DNA of 64,000 nt from Thermodesulfobium narugense DSM 14796 (GTDB taxonomy: Bacteria > Thermodesulfobiota > Thermodesulfobiia > Thermodesulfobiales > Thermodesulfobiaceae): NCBI RefSeq assembly GCF_000212395.1, contig NC_015499.1, forward strand, positions 461,501 to 525,500, written 5' to 3'. Position 1 is the stretch's first letter; each line of letters opens with the position of its first letter. The notes under the pieces were generated by a model, which saw only the letters and a program-made list of their open reading frames with translations, searched no databases and was not told the origin of the DNA. The position numbers were made by a program, and so were the translations under genes. Positions 50,919 to 59,365 of the stretch are shown here, one piece after another.

Positions 50919-51284
50919 GTGATAAAAGAGAAAACAAGATTAGAAGGCAGAAAAATAAGACAAAAGAGAACTAGAAAAAAGGTTTTCGGTACTAAGGATA
51001 GACCTAGATTGTCTATTTTTAGGAGTTTAAATCATATTTATGCACAGATTATTGATGATACAGAGGGTAAAACTCTTGCACATGCATCTTCATTGGACCC
51101 TGAGATCAGAAATTCTTTATCTGGCAGCAAGAAAGATAAATCAAAAGCGGTTGGTGCTCTTATTGCCAAAAGAGCTTTAGAGAAAGGAATAGATAAAGTA
51201 GTTTTTGATAGAGCAGGGTATAAATATCATGGCCGCGTTGCAATGCTTGCTGAAGCTGCAAGAGAAGCAGGATTAAAGTTCTAA
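50919..51284 (+). CDS. rplR: 50S ribosomal protein L18
   Basis: A 121-residue 5S rRNA-binding protein: [62 protein letters not shown] start after AGAGGAGG. Confidence 0.97.
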   Translation: MIKEKTRLEGRKIRQKRTRKKVFGTKDRPRLSIFRSLNHIYAQIIDDTEGKTLAHASSLDPEIRNSLSGSKKDKSKAVGALIAKRALEKGIDKVVFDRAGYKYHGRVAMLAEAAREAGLKF

Positions 51285-51297
51285 TGAGGAGGAAAAT

Positions 51298-51801
51298 ATG
51301 CTAAATAAATCTCAACACCCTTTGGAAGATGTTACTCTTCAAGAGCGTGTTATTGAAGTGAGAAGGGTAGCCAGAGTAGTTGCTGGTGGTAAAAGATTAA
51401 GATTTAGAGTAATTGTAATAGTAGGCAATGGTGAAGGAAAAGTTGGGGTTGGAGTCGGAAAGGCTCAAGAAGTACCTTCAGCAGTTAGAAAGGCTGTAGA
51501 AAAAGCAAAGAAAAACCTTATAGATGTCCCTATGAGAGGGGATACTATACCTGTTTTTGTTCAGTCTAAATTTGGTTCTTCCAGTGTAATATTAAGACCT
51601 GCTGTTCCTGGAACTGGAATTATTGCTGGTACAACTGTTCGTGCAATACTTGAATTAGCCGGGTATAAAGATGTTTTGACAAAGGTAATTGGCTCTACTA
51701 ATGCTCTTAATACTGTCTTGGCTACTATAAAAGGTTTACAAGAAATCAATAACTCTATTCTCCTTTCAAAGATGAGGAAGGGAGTGATTAGTAATGATTA
51801 G
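51298..51801 (+). CDS. rpsE: 30S ribosomal protein S5
   Basis: A 167-residue fidelity protein: LQERVIEVRRVARVVAGGKR, FRVIVIVGNGEGKVGVGVGK, IPVFVQSKFGSSSVILRPAV. It overlaps rplO by eight bases. The usual rpmD (L30) gene between rpsE and rplO is absent. Confidence 0.98.
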   Translation: MLNKSQHPLEDVTLQERVIEVRRVARVVAGGKRLRFRVIVIVGNGEGKVGVGVGKAQEVPSAVRKAVEKAKKNLIDVPMRGDTIPVFVQSKFGSSSVILRPAVPGTGIIAGTTVRAILELAGYKDVLTKVIGSTNALNTVLATIKGLQEINNSILLSKMRKGVISND

Positions 51802-52243
51802 TCTCTCAAACCTTAAACCGAGTGCTGGCGCTATAAAGGAGCCTAAAAGGCTAGGAAGAGGCAGGAGTTCTGGGCATGGTAGGACATGTGGAAGAGGGCA
51901 AGCCGGTCAAAATTCACGTTCTGGTGGCGGAGTAAGGCCTGGTTTTGAAGGTGGTCAAATTCCTATTTATAGAAGACTTCCAAAGTGGAAAGGGTTTAAG
52001 AACGTATTATTCAAGAAAATTTACGACGTTGTAAACGTTTCAAGGCTTGCTAAGTTAGAACCAGGTACAATTGTAACTCCAGAATTTTTAGAAGATAAAG
52101 GCTGGGTAAAAAAAGGTGCTTTGATAAAAATTTTAGGCAATGGCGAAATTTCTATTCCATTGACTGTGAAGGCTCATAAATTTAGTTCCTCTGCTAAAGA
52201 AAAAATTGAAAAATGTGGTGGAACCGTAGAGGTGTTATCGTGA
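51794..52243 (+). CDS. rplO: 50S ribosomal protein L15
   Basis: A 149-residue 23S assembly protein: LKPSAGAIKEPKRLGRGRSS, GHGRTCGRGQAGQNSRSGGG, VRPGFEGGQIPIYRRLPKWK. The ATG follows GGAAGGGAGTG within rpsE. Confidence 0.97.
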   Translation: MISLSNLKPSAGAIKEPKRLGRGRSSGHGRTCGRGQAGQNSRSGGGVRPGFEGGQIPIYRRLPKWKGFKNVLFKKIYDVVNVSRLAKLEPGTIVTPEFLEDKGWVKKGALIKILGNGEISIPLTVKAHKFSSSAKEKIEKCGGTVEVLS

Positions 52244-53514
52244 TAGACAGTTTAATGGGAGCAATGAACTTTGGGGATTTGCGAAACAAGGTAATTTTCA
52301 CAATACTTATGATCGTTTTGTTTAGATTTGGTACCCATATTCCTGTTCCCGGAGTTAATCACGAAATGATTTCGAGAATTATTGAACAAACAGGTATATT
52401 GGGATTTCTTGATCTGTTTGCTGGTGGTGCACTTGCAAAGTTTTCAATCTTTGCTATGGGCATCACTCCATATATTAACGCTTCAATTATCATTCAGTTG
52501 TTGACTCCTATTGTACCGAGAATGCAAGCTATGCAGAAAGAGAGTGAATCTGGCAGAAAGGCCTTAGCTCAATATACAAGATATTTGACTGTTGTACTTG
52601 CTGCTCTTCAAGGTGTAGCTATGAGCTTCGTTCTCTCTTCTGCAATTCCTGTATTTACCTTTTTCAACATTGTGACCACTGTGATAGTTTTAACTGCTGG
52701 CTCTGTTTTCCTAATGTGGATGGGTGAATTGATAACAGAGAAAGGAATCGGAAATGGCGCATCGCTTTTAATTTTTATAGGCATTATTTCCAGATTGCCT
52801 ATGTATTTTGGACAAACATTTTCTCTTCTTATGATAGGAGATATAAACATATTGCAAGTTATAGCTTTGTTTGCGATTTTTTGTCTGGCTATTGTTGCAA
52901 TTGTATGGATCCAGTTGGCAGAAAGAAAGATTCCAATACACTATGCAAAAAAGGTCGTAGGCAGAAAAGTTTATGGTGGACAAACCTCTTATTTACCATT
53001 AAGGCTTAATACTGCTGGCGTTTTGCCTATTATATTTGCAGTATCAATTTTGATGCTTCCTAACACAATTTTTGGATTCTTAAGAGGTGTGCCATCTGTA
53101 CAAAATCTTGCTATCTATCTTTCTGCTCTTTTTTCTCCTGAATCAGTTTTGTACAATATTATTGAATTTTTCCTAATTATATTTTTTGCTTTTTTCTACA
53201 CTGCAATTATTTACAATCCTGTTGAACTGGCGAGCAACTTGAAGAAATATGGTGGTTTTATTCCGGGAATTAGACCTGGGAAGCCAACTTCTGAGTACTT
53301 TGACAGAGTTTTGACAAGAATTACAACTCTGGGAGGCTTGTTTTTGGGCTTTATTGCTTTAATTCCTGCACTATCAGAACTTTTGACAAAGGTTACAACA
53401 TTTAGGGGCTTAGGAGCAACTGCTCTTCTTATTGTGGTAGGCGTGGCGCTTGACACAATAAGACAAATCCAGGCGCAGTTGATGGCAAAACAATATGAGC
53501 ATCTTATTAAATAG
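52240..53514 (+). CDS. secY: Protein translocase subunit SecY
   Basis: The 424-residue ten-span channel of the Sec translocon: FRFGTHIPVPGV (plug and first span), GGALAKFSIFAMGITPYINA, TEKGIGNGASLLIF, AERKIPIHYAKKVVGRKVYG, LPLRLNTAGVLPIIFAVSIL. An ATG at 52213 is in frame, but AGAGGTG ends seven bases before the GTG at 52240, which overlaps the rplO stop by four bases. This is the usual spc position. Confidence 0.97.
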   Translation: MIDSLMGAMNFGDLRNKVIFTILMIVLFRFGTHIPVPGVNHEMISRIIEQTGILGFLDLFAGGALAKFSIFAMGITPYINASIIIQLLTPIVPRMQAMQKESESGRKALAQYTRYLTVVLAALQGVAMSFVLSSAIPVFTFFNIVTTVIVLTAGSVFLMWMGELITEKGIGNGASLLIFIGIISRLPMYFGQTFSLLMIGDINILQVIALFAIFCLAIVAIVWIQLAERKIPIHYAKKVVGRKVYGGQTSYLPLRLNTAGVLPIIFAVSILMLPNTIFGFLRGVPSVQNLAIYLSALFSPESVLYNIIEFFLIIFFAFFYTAIIYNPVELASNLKKYGGFIPGIRPGKPTSEYFDRVLTRITTLGGLFLGFIALIPALSELLTKVTTFRGLGATALLIVVGVALDTIRQIQAQLMAKQYEHLIK

Positions 53515-54307
53515 AAATAGAAAGATTTCAATCAAATCAAATGAAGAAATAATGGCCTTGAAAAAGGCTGGCCGTGTGGTAGGGAAGCTTTTGTATGAAA
53601 TTGCTGAAATAATTAAACCTGGCATTTCTACATACGAACTTGAGAAGTTTGCAGAAATGTTTTTTGAAAAGGAAAAGGCTATACCCGCTTTTAAAAATTA
53701 TAAACCCAATTTTTCTGCAAAGCCTTTCCCTGCTATACTTTGTACTTCAATAAATGATGAGGTCGTACACGGTATCCCTTCCAAAAAAAGAATACTCCAA
53801 GAAGGGGATATTTTAAAAATTGATGTGGGTTCTATAGTGGATGGTTGGTGCGGAGATAGTGCCAGGACTTATCCTGTAGGAAATATTTCATCTGATGCCA
53901 AGCTTCTTGTAGAAGTTACAGAGAAATCTTTATATGCTGGAATTGATCAAGCTGTTGTTGGAGGTCATGTTTCGGATATTGGTGCAGCTGTCCAAAGATT
54001 TGTTGAAGCTTTTGGATTTTCTCCTGTTAGAGAGCTTTCAGGTCATGGGATTGGTAGGAACGTCCACGAAGAACCCTGTGTTCCAAATTTTGGTAACTAT
54101 GGTCAAGGGCCAAAGCTGTTAGAAGGTATGACTATTTGTATTGAGCCAATGATTAATGCAGGGAGTTATGAGGTAACTTTGGCAAAGGACGGTTGGACAG
54201 TAACTACTAAGGACAAATCCCTTTCAGCTCATTTTGAGCATATGGTAGCTATAACAAAGGACGGACCTGTAATCCTCTCTTCATGGGGAGGTGATGAAAC
54301 TGGCTAA
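53495..54307 (+). CDS. map: Methionine aminopeptidase
   Basis: A 270-residue type I enzyme removing initiator Met. Metal ligands lie in [16 protein letters not shown] (two Asp), [14 protein letters not shown] (His), CIEPMIN (Glu) and HFEHMVAIT (Glu). It directly follows secY with a 20-base overlap. The adk gene that normally stands between the two is missing. The 3' end overlaps infA. Confidence 0.97.
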   Translation: MSILLNRNRKISIKSNEEIMALKKAGRVVGKLLYEIAEIIKPGISTYELEKFAEMFFEKEKAIPAFKNYKPNFSAKPFPAILCTSINDEVVHGIPSKKRILQEGDILKIDVGSIVDGWCGDSARTYPVGNISSDAKLLVEVTEKSLYAGIDQAVVGGHVSDIGAAVQRFVEAFGFSPVRELSGHGIGRNVHEEPCVPNFGNYGQGPKLLEGMTICIEPMINAGSYEVTLAKDGWTVTTKDKSLSAHFEHMVAITKDGPVILSSWGGDETG

Positions 54308-54518
54308 AGAAGAGGCTATTGAAGTCGAGGGAGTGATACTAGAAGCATTGCCAAACGCAATGTTTAGAGTGGAACTTGAGACTGGCCATGTAATTTTGGC
54401 TTATGTTTCTGGTAAAATGAGAATGAATTTTATCAAGATAGTCCCTGGCGATCGCGTTAAAGTAGAGTTATCACCTTACGATCTTACGAGAGGTCGTATT
54501 ATTTATAGAATGAAATAG
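54300..54518 (+). CDS. infA: Translation initiation factor IF-1, probable CTG start
   Basis: An S1/OB-fold initiation factor: [59 protein letters not shown] (54291) and ATG (54294) lie inside or two bases after the GGAGG. The CTG at 54300 is eight bases after it and gives the normal IF-1 start (M-A-K-E-E) and the standard length of 72 residues. CTG is the start I favour; ATG at 54294 is the conventional choice. Confidence 0.95.
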   Translation: MAKEEAIEVEGVILEALPNAMFRVELETGHVILAYVSGKMRMNFIKIVPGDRVKVELSPYDLTRGRIIYRMK

Positions 54519-54542
54519 AATTTTGCTATTAGGAGGGCCAAT

Positions 54543-54656
54543 ATGAAGGTTCGTGCATCAGTAAAAAAAATATGTGAAAAGTGTAAGATCATCAAGCGTA
54601 AAGGGATAGTAAGGGTAATCTGTGAAAACCCTCGCCATAAACAGCGACAAGGATAA
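54543..54656 (+). CDS. rpmJ: 50S ribosomal protein L36
   Basis: A 37-residue protein read directly from the [23 protein letters not shown], ending in [11 protein letters not shown]. The zinc ligands C11, C14, C27 and H32 are present, so this is the zinc-binding form. AGGAGG lies nine bases before the ATG. The infA-rpmJ-rpsM order is standard. Confidence 0.97.
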   Translation: MKVRASVKKICEKCKIIKRKGIVRVICENPRHKQRQG

Positions 54657-54668
54657 GGAGGTTAGTTG

Positions 54669-55040
54669 ATGGCTAGAATTGCTGGAGTAGACCTAGCTGA
54701 GAACAAGAAAGCCTGGGTTGCTTTAACTTATATTTATGGTATAGGAAAGCCCCTGGCTTTTAAAATTCTTAATGCTACCGGAGTAGATCCTGAAAAGAGA
54801 ATAAAAGAGTTATCCGAAGATGAAATTATAAAATTAAGGGATGAAGTAGAGAAAAATTATAAGGTTGAAGGCGATCTAAGAAGAGAAGTTGCTCAGAATA
54901 TACGTAGATTAATTGACCTTGGTACTTATAGAGGACTAAGGCACAGAAGAGGGCTTCCAGTCAGAGGACAGAGAACAAGGACAAATGCGAGAACTAGAAA
55001 AGGACCCAAGCGCTTGATTGGTGCTAAAAAGAAGAAATAA
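54669..55040 (+). CDS. rpsM: 30S ribosomal protein S13
   Basis: A 123-residue 30S-head protein: [73 protein letters not shown] lies before the ATG at 54669; a TTG at 54666 is also in frame. Confidence 0.98.
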   Translation: MARIAGVDLAENKKAWVALTYIYGIGKPLAFKILNATGVDPEKRIKELSEDEIIKLRDEVEKNYKVEGDLRREVAQNIRRLIDLGTYRGLRHRRGLPVRGQRTRTNARTRKGPKRLIGAKKKK

Positions 55041-55073
55041 AAATTTTTTAATTAACTTTAAGGAGGTATTGAG

Positions 55074-55478
55074 TTGGCAAGAAAGGGTAAATCTCAAACA
55101 CAAACCCGAGTGAAGAAAAAAGAAAAGAAAAACGTATTGTATGGAATAGCTCATATTCATTCAACTTTCAATAATACTATTATAGCAATTTCAGATAAGC
55201 AAGGCGCCTTGATTTCGTGGGGCAGTGGAGGAACTGCGGGATTTAAGGGAACTAAAAAAGGCACACCTTATGCTGCCCAGCTTGCTGCGGAAGTAGTTGC
55301 AAAAAAGGCAATGGATCATGGAATGAAACAGGTGGATGTATACGTTAAGGGCCCTGGACCAGGCAGAGAGACTGCAATTCGTTCCTTGTTAGCAGCAGGC
55401 CTTTCAATTGAAATGATTAAGGATGTTACGCCTATTCCTCATAATGGGTGTCGTCCACCTAAACGCAGAAGAGTGTAG
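55074..55478 (+). CDS. rpsK: 30S ribosomal protein S11
   Basis: A 134-residue platform protein: [59 protein letters not shown] start after AAGGAGG. Confidence 0.98.
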   Translation: MARKGKSQTQTRVKKKEKKNVLYGIAHIHSTFNNTIIAISDKQGALISWGSGGTAGFKGTKKGTPYAAQLAAEVVAKKAMDHGMKQVDVYVKGPGPGRETAIRSLLAAGLSIEMIKDVTPIPHNGCRPPKRRRV

Positions 55479-55492
55479 GAGGTAAAACAATA

Positions 55493-56119
55493 ATGAGCAG
55501 ATATACTGGCCCTGTATGTAGACTTTGTAGAAGAGAGGGCATGAAACTTTTTCTAAAAGGCGACAGATGCTTGTCTGAAAAATGCTCTTTCGATAAGCGT
55601 CCAACTCCACCAGGAATGCATATCAACACGAGAACAAAGACTTCAGAGTACGGGTTGCGTTTGAGGGAAAAACAGAAGATGAAGCGTTTTTATGGTTTGA
55701 TTGGTGAAAGACAGTTTAGAAGATATGTTGAACTTGCTGAAAAAATGGGTGGTGTTACAGGAGACAACCTTTATTTTTTGTTGGAAAGAAGACTGGATAA
55801 CGTTTTGTACAGATCAGGCTTCGCTTCAAGTCGTCAAGAGGCAAGACAGATGATCTCTCATGGGCACTTTAACGTTAACTCTCGTAGAGTAAGCATCCCT
55901 TCTTATAGTGTTAAACCAGGAGATGTTATTTCTGTAAGGGAAAATAGTAAAGGACTTTTTAGTCCTGAATATGTTGAGGTTATCAAAGAGAGAACTCCTG
56001 CCCCATGGATTTATGTGGATTATGACAAATTAGAGATCAAGTTTGATAGACTTCCTCAGCGTGAAGAACTTGATGTGCCTATCAGAGAAAATCTAATTAT
56101 CGAGTTCTACTCTCGATAG
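55493..56119 (+). CDS. rpsD: 30S ribosomal protein S4
   Basis: A 208-residue assembly initiator with an S4 domain (LDNVLYRSGFASSRQEARQM). It is the zinc form, with four cysteines near the N-terminus (CRLCRREG, then C31 and C36). AGGAGG precedes the ATG. Confidence 0.98.
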   Translation: MSRYTGPVCRLCRREGMKLFLKGDRCLSEKCSFDKRPTPPGMHINTRTKTSEYGLRLREKQKMKRFYGLIGERQFRRYVELAEKMGGVTGDNLYFLLERRLDNVLYRSGFASSRQEARQMISHGHFNVNSRRVSIPSYSVKPGDVISVRENSKGLFSPEYVEVIKERTPAPWIYVDYDKLEIKFDRLPQREELDVPIRENLIIEFYSR

Positions 56120-56134
56120 AAGAGGAGGAGTCCT

Positions 56135-57160
56135 TTGTTTGGGTCAAAGGAAAATTATAAATTAGAAATTAAAGAACAATTAGAAATTGAAAATGGCGGT
56201 AAATATAGTAAATTTGTTTTAGAGCCATTACCACCTGGTTATGGTGCTACCATAGGCAATGCATTAAGAAGAGTGCTTCTTACATCAATTCCTGGAAGTG
56301 CTGTTATTGCAGTTAGGGTTGACGATGCGCCTCATGAATATATGACTTTGCCTGGTATGGTAGAAGACATATTGGAATTTCATTTGAATCTAAAAAAATT
56401 AGTCGTTGTCGTTTCGCCTGATATTTCTGAAGAGGAAACAAGGAAACTGATTCTTGATGTTAAGGGGCCAAAGATAGTTAAGGCTTCAGATATTCAACCA
56501 AACGCTGAAGTACAGATTATTAATAAAGACCTTTATCTAGCTACTCTGGAAGAAAACGGCGAATTAAGAGCAGAAATAACTGTGAAAAAGGGAAAAGGAT
56601 ATATTTCTATTGAAAAGATGAAGGAGAATACTCGTTGGTTATCTCCAGGTAGTATTCCTTTGGATGCCAATTTCTTGCCAATTACAAGAGTAAATTATTC
56701 TGTTGAGTCGACTCGTGTTGGTCAAGAAACTGATTGGGATAAACTTATATTTGAAATTTGGACTAATGGTGCTATTGAACCTGTTAACGCCCTGAGAATT
56801 GCAGCTGAAGATCTGATATCACATTTTAGAATTTTTGCTGAGTATGGTACCTTTTTGGATTCTGAAAAGCCAGTTTCTGATTATAAAGAGACGAAAAAGG
56901 ATTCTTACTTAAGATCTCAGGCAAAAATGGATTTAGAACAGTCAATAGAAGAAATTGGCCTTCAAACCAGAATAGCAAACGTTCTTAAAAGATCTGGTAT
57001 ATCAACTTTAGGGGATCTTATTTCAAAGACTCGAGAAGACATTCTAAACGTTCCAAGTTTTGGAAAAAAATCATTAGACGAACTTGAAGAAATTTTACAT
57101 GCTAAGGGTTATCGTCTAAAATCTAGCGATGAAAATGGAGGTGACGATTTTGAGACATAG
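56135..57160 (+). CDS. rpoA: RNA polymerase alpha subunit
   Basis: A 341-residue subunit: the N-terminal dimerisation domain (LEPLPPGYGATIGNALRRVL, LTSIPGSAV) and the C-terminal DNA-binding domain (GLQTRIANVLKRSGISTLGD, VPSFGKKSLDELEEIL). TTG start after AGGAGGAG. The 3' end overlaps rplQ by 11 bases. Confidence 0.98.
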   Translation: MFGSKENYKLEIKEQLEIENGGKYSKFVLEPLPPGYGATIGNALRRVLLTSIPGSAVIAVRVDDAPHEYMTLPGMVEDILEFHLNLKKLVVVVSPDISEEETRKLILDVKGPKIVKASDIQPNAEVQIINKDLYLATLEENGELRAEITVKKGKGYISIEKMKENTRWLSPGSIPLDANFLPITRVNYSVESTRVGQETDWDKLIFEIWTNGAIEPVNALRIAAEDLISHFRIFAEYGTFLDSEKPVSDYKETKKDSYLRSQAKMDLEQSIEEIGLQTRIANVLKRSGISTLGDLISKTREDILNVPSFGKKSLDELEEILHAKGYRLKSSDENGGDDFET

Positions 57161-57503
57161 AATAGCACATAGAAAACTTAATATGCCAATTTCTAACAGA
57201 AAGGCATTATTAAAAGGTTTGGCTTGTAGTCTTTTTATCAACAAAAGGATTACCACCACATTAGCTCGCGCTAAAGAAGCTCAGAAAATTATTGAACGCG
57301 TTATAACTATTTCAAAAAAAGACAATACCGCTAATAGAAGGTTGGCTTTTTCTTATTTGCAATCTAAAGATGCTGTAAAGGCTTTATATAGCGAAGAGCT
57401 TAATCCTGTGAGAGAAAGAAATGGTGGTTATACTAGAATTGTCAAAATTGGTCCCAGGAAAGGTGACGGGGCTGAGATGGCGGTTCTAGAAATTGTTTTC
57501 TAG
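57150..57503 (+). CDS. rplQ: 50S ribosomal protein L17
   Basis: A 117-residue exit-region protein: RHRIAHRKLNMPISNRKALL, TTLARAKEAQKIIERVITIS, RKGDGAEMAVLEIVF. In-frame ATGs at 57129 and 57135 are too early. GGAGGTG precedes the TTG at 57150, which gives the family-standard start M-R-H-R. Confidence 0.96.
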   Translation: MRHRIAHRKLNMPISNRKALLKGLACSLFINKRITTTLARAKEAQKIIERVITISKKDNTANRRLAFSYLQSKDAVKALYSEELNPVRERNGGYTRIVKIGPRKGDGAEMAVLEIVF

Positions 57504-57551
57504 TAAGATTGGAAATTTTGAAAAGGGACATATTAATGGGTCGGGGCCTAT

Positions 57552-58403
57552 ATGCCTCGATCTTTCTCTTTAAAGATGGATATTGCGGCTATAATTTCTT
57601 ATGATGGCACTAACTTTCATGGATTCCAGATGCAAAATCAGTCTAGAACTGTTCAATTAGTAATTGAACAAAAACTTGAAAAGATATTTAAAGAAAGAGT
57701 TTGTGTAGTACCTGCTGGCAGAACAGATGCTGGAGTACATGCTATAGGTCAGGTTATTTCTTTTAGATTAGCGAAGTGCCCATTTGACGTTGAAAAATTG
57801 CAAAATATTTTGAATTATCATCTACCAGATGATATTAGAATTAGTGAAATGAGACTAATGCCTGCGGATTTTAACAGTAGGTTTTCAGCAAAATCAAGAG
57901 TATATGTTTATGCTATAAGTGCCAAAAAAGATATATGTGCTCATCTAAACAGGTATTTTTGGAATTTAGACATTTCTCTTGAAGATCTTAAGGCAACATT
58001 GAATTTAATCCCTAACAGGTTTTGTTTTAGGTCTTTTTCAAGAGTTTCTAAGGACAGAAAATTGAATTTTGGTACTGTAACTTTCTCTAAATGTGTTGTT
58101 TTTGAGGATTTTTTGTATTTTATAATTGAAGCTCCTTCTTTTTTGTGGCATACAGTAAGATTTTTGTTTGGTGAGGCTGTGGCAGTAGCGAAAGGCAAAA
58201 GAACTTTAGAGGATTACAAAGAGGCTTTAGAAGGAAAAAAAAGATTGGTTCTTTATAAGGCTCCCCCAAAAGGGTTACATCTTTGGGGAGTAAGCTATTT
58301 TGAACAGGCGCTTGGAACTCTTTGTGAAAAAAATATAATTAAAGATGGGTTATGTGGTTTTTTTAAGCCCCCATCTTTCGTTGACATTGTAAAATGTCCG
58401 TAA
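57552..58403 (+). CDS. truA: tRNA pseudouridine(38-40) synthase
   Basis: A 283-residue TruA. The catalytic motif CVVPAGRTDAGVHAIGQVIS contains the nucleophilic Asp, and IISYDGTNFHGFQMQNQSRT opens the fold. FLWHTVRFLFGEAV is the C-terminal signature. The C-terminal 30 residues are encoded across a long hairpin and the next promoter's -35 box. Confidence 0.95.
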   Translation: MPRSFSLKMDIAAIISYDGTNFHGFQMQNQSRTVQLVIEQKLEKIFKERVCVVPAGRTDAGVHAIGQVISFRLAKCPFDVEKLQNILNYHLPDDIRISEMRLMPADFNSRFSAKSRVYVYAISAKKDICAHLNRYFWNLDISLEDLKATLNLIPNRFCFRSFSRVSKDRKLNFGTVTFSKCVVFEDFLYFIIEAPSFLWHTVRFLFGEAVAVAKGKRTLEDYKEALEGKKRLVLYKAPPKGLHLWGVSYFEQALGTLCEKNIIKDGLCGFFKPPSFVDIVKCP

Positions 58404-58409
58404 TATAAT
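58381..58409 (+). promoter_or_regulatory. Consensus promoter of rplM-rpsI, inside the truA end
   Basis: TTGACA (58381-58386), a 17-base spacer and TATAAT (58404-58409) match the consensus at all twelve positions. The promoter begins within the last codons of truA. An inverted repeat, AAAGATGGG (58341-58349) with CCCATCTTT (58370-58378), lies just upstream and may attenuate read-through. Confidence 0.9.
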
Positions 58410-58441
58410 GAGTTTTCTAAAATGTATTTAGGAGGAAGGAT

Positions 58442-58876
58442 ATGAAAACTGAGTTCCCAAATATATCTAATTCTGATAAAAAATGGTGGCTTATTGACGC
58501 AAAGGGGCAAACTTTAGGTCGTTTGGCTAGTAAAGTTGCAACAATCTTAAGAGGTAAACACAAACCAACCTACTGTCCGAATTTTGATAATGGAGATTAT
58601 GTAATTTTAATAAATGCGAGTAAGATTGTTGTTACTGGAAACAAAGAGAATGAGAAAATGTATTACAGGCATTCTCAATATCTTGGAAATCTAAAATCAA
58701 TTAACCTTAAAAAAATGAGAGCTCAAAAGCCAGAGTTTATTTTGTTTCATGCTGTAAAAGGAATGTTGCCAAAGGGATCGCTTGGTAGAACTATGCTTGG
58801 CAAACTCAAGATTTACAAAGATGAAAATTATAAAGAAAAGGCTCAAAAGCCGGTTCTTTTGAATTTTGAGAATTAA
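58442..58876 (+). CDS. rplM: 50S ribosomal protein L13
   Basis: A 144-residue early-assembly protein: WWLIDAKGQTLGRLASKVAT, ILRGKHKPTYCPNFDNGD, KGMLPKGSLGRTMLGKLKIY. GGAGGAAGG precedes the ATG. Confidence 0.98.
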   Translation: MKTEFPNISNSDKKWWLIDAKGQTLGRLASKVATILRGKHKPTYCPNFDNGDYVILINASKIVVTGNKENEKMYYRHSQYLGNLKSINLKKMRAQKPEFILFHAVKGMLPKGSLGRTMLGKLKIYKDENYKEKAQKPVLLNFEN

Positions 58877-58947
58877 AATAAATATGGCAGTAAATATATG
58901 TTTCTAGGACAATTATATTTTTACTTAACAATTTAAGGAGGAAGTTG

Positions 58948-59352
58948 ATGAATCTTAAGGAGCAAGCTTTTGTTTGGGGATTAGGAAGAAGGAAGACTTC
59001 TGTTGCAAGAGTAAGAATATATCCTACAGATAATGGCAAGATAATAGTCAATGGCAAAGACTACTTAGAATACTTTCCGAGAAAAACTTTGCAAATAATT
59101 GTAGAAGAACCACTTATAACAGCTGGAGTTTTTGGTAAAGTTGAAGTAAGGGCAAAGATTATTGGAGGAGGAATTTCTTCTCAGGCAGGAGCTCTTTCTC
59201 ATGGAATTGCAAGGGCACTTTTCTCTCTTAATCCAGAACTGAAGATGTTGTTGAAGTCTAAGGGACTTTTGACAAGGGATTCAAGAATGAAAGAAAGAAG
59301 AAAATATGGTTTACAGAAGGCAAGAAAAGCACCTCAATACTCTAAGAGATAA
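58948..59352 (+). CDS. rpsI: 30S ribosomal protein S9
   Basis: A 134-residue protein whose C-terminal tail touches P-site tRNA: WGLGRRKTSVARVRIYP, GGGISSQAGALSHGIARALF, RKYGLQKARKAPQYSKR. Start ATG at 58948 after AAGGAGGAAG; a TTG at 58945 is in frame. Confidence 0.98.
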   Translation: MNLKEQAFVWGLGRRKTSVARVRIYPTDNGKIIVNGKDYLEYFPRKTLQIIVEEPLITAGVFGKVEVRAKIIGGGISSQAGALSHGIARALFSLNPELKMLLKSKGLLTRDSRMKERRKYGLQKARKAPQYSKR

Positions 59353-59365
59353 TCGGGAGGAATAG

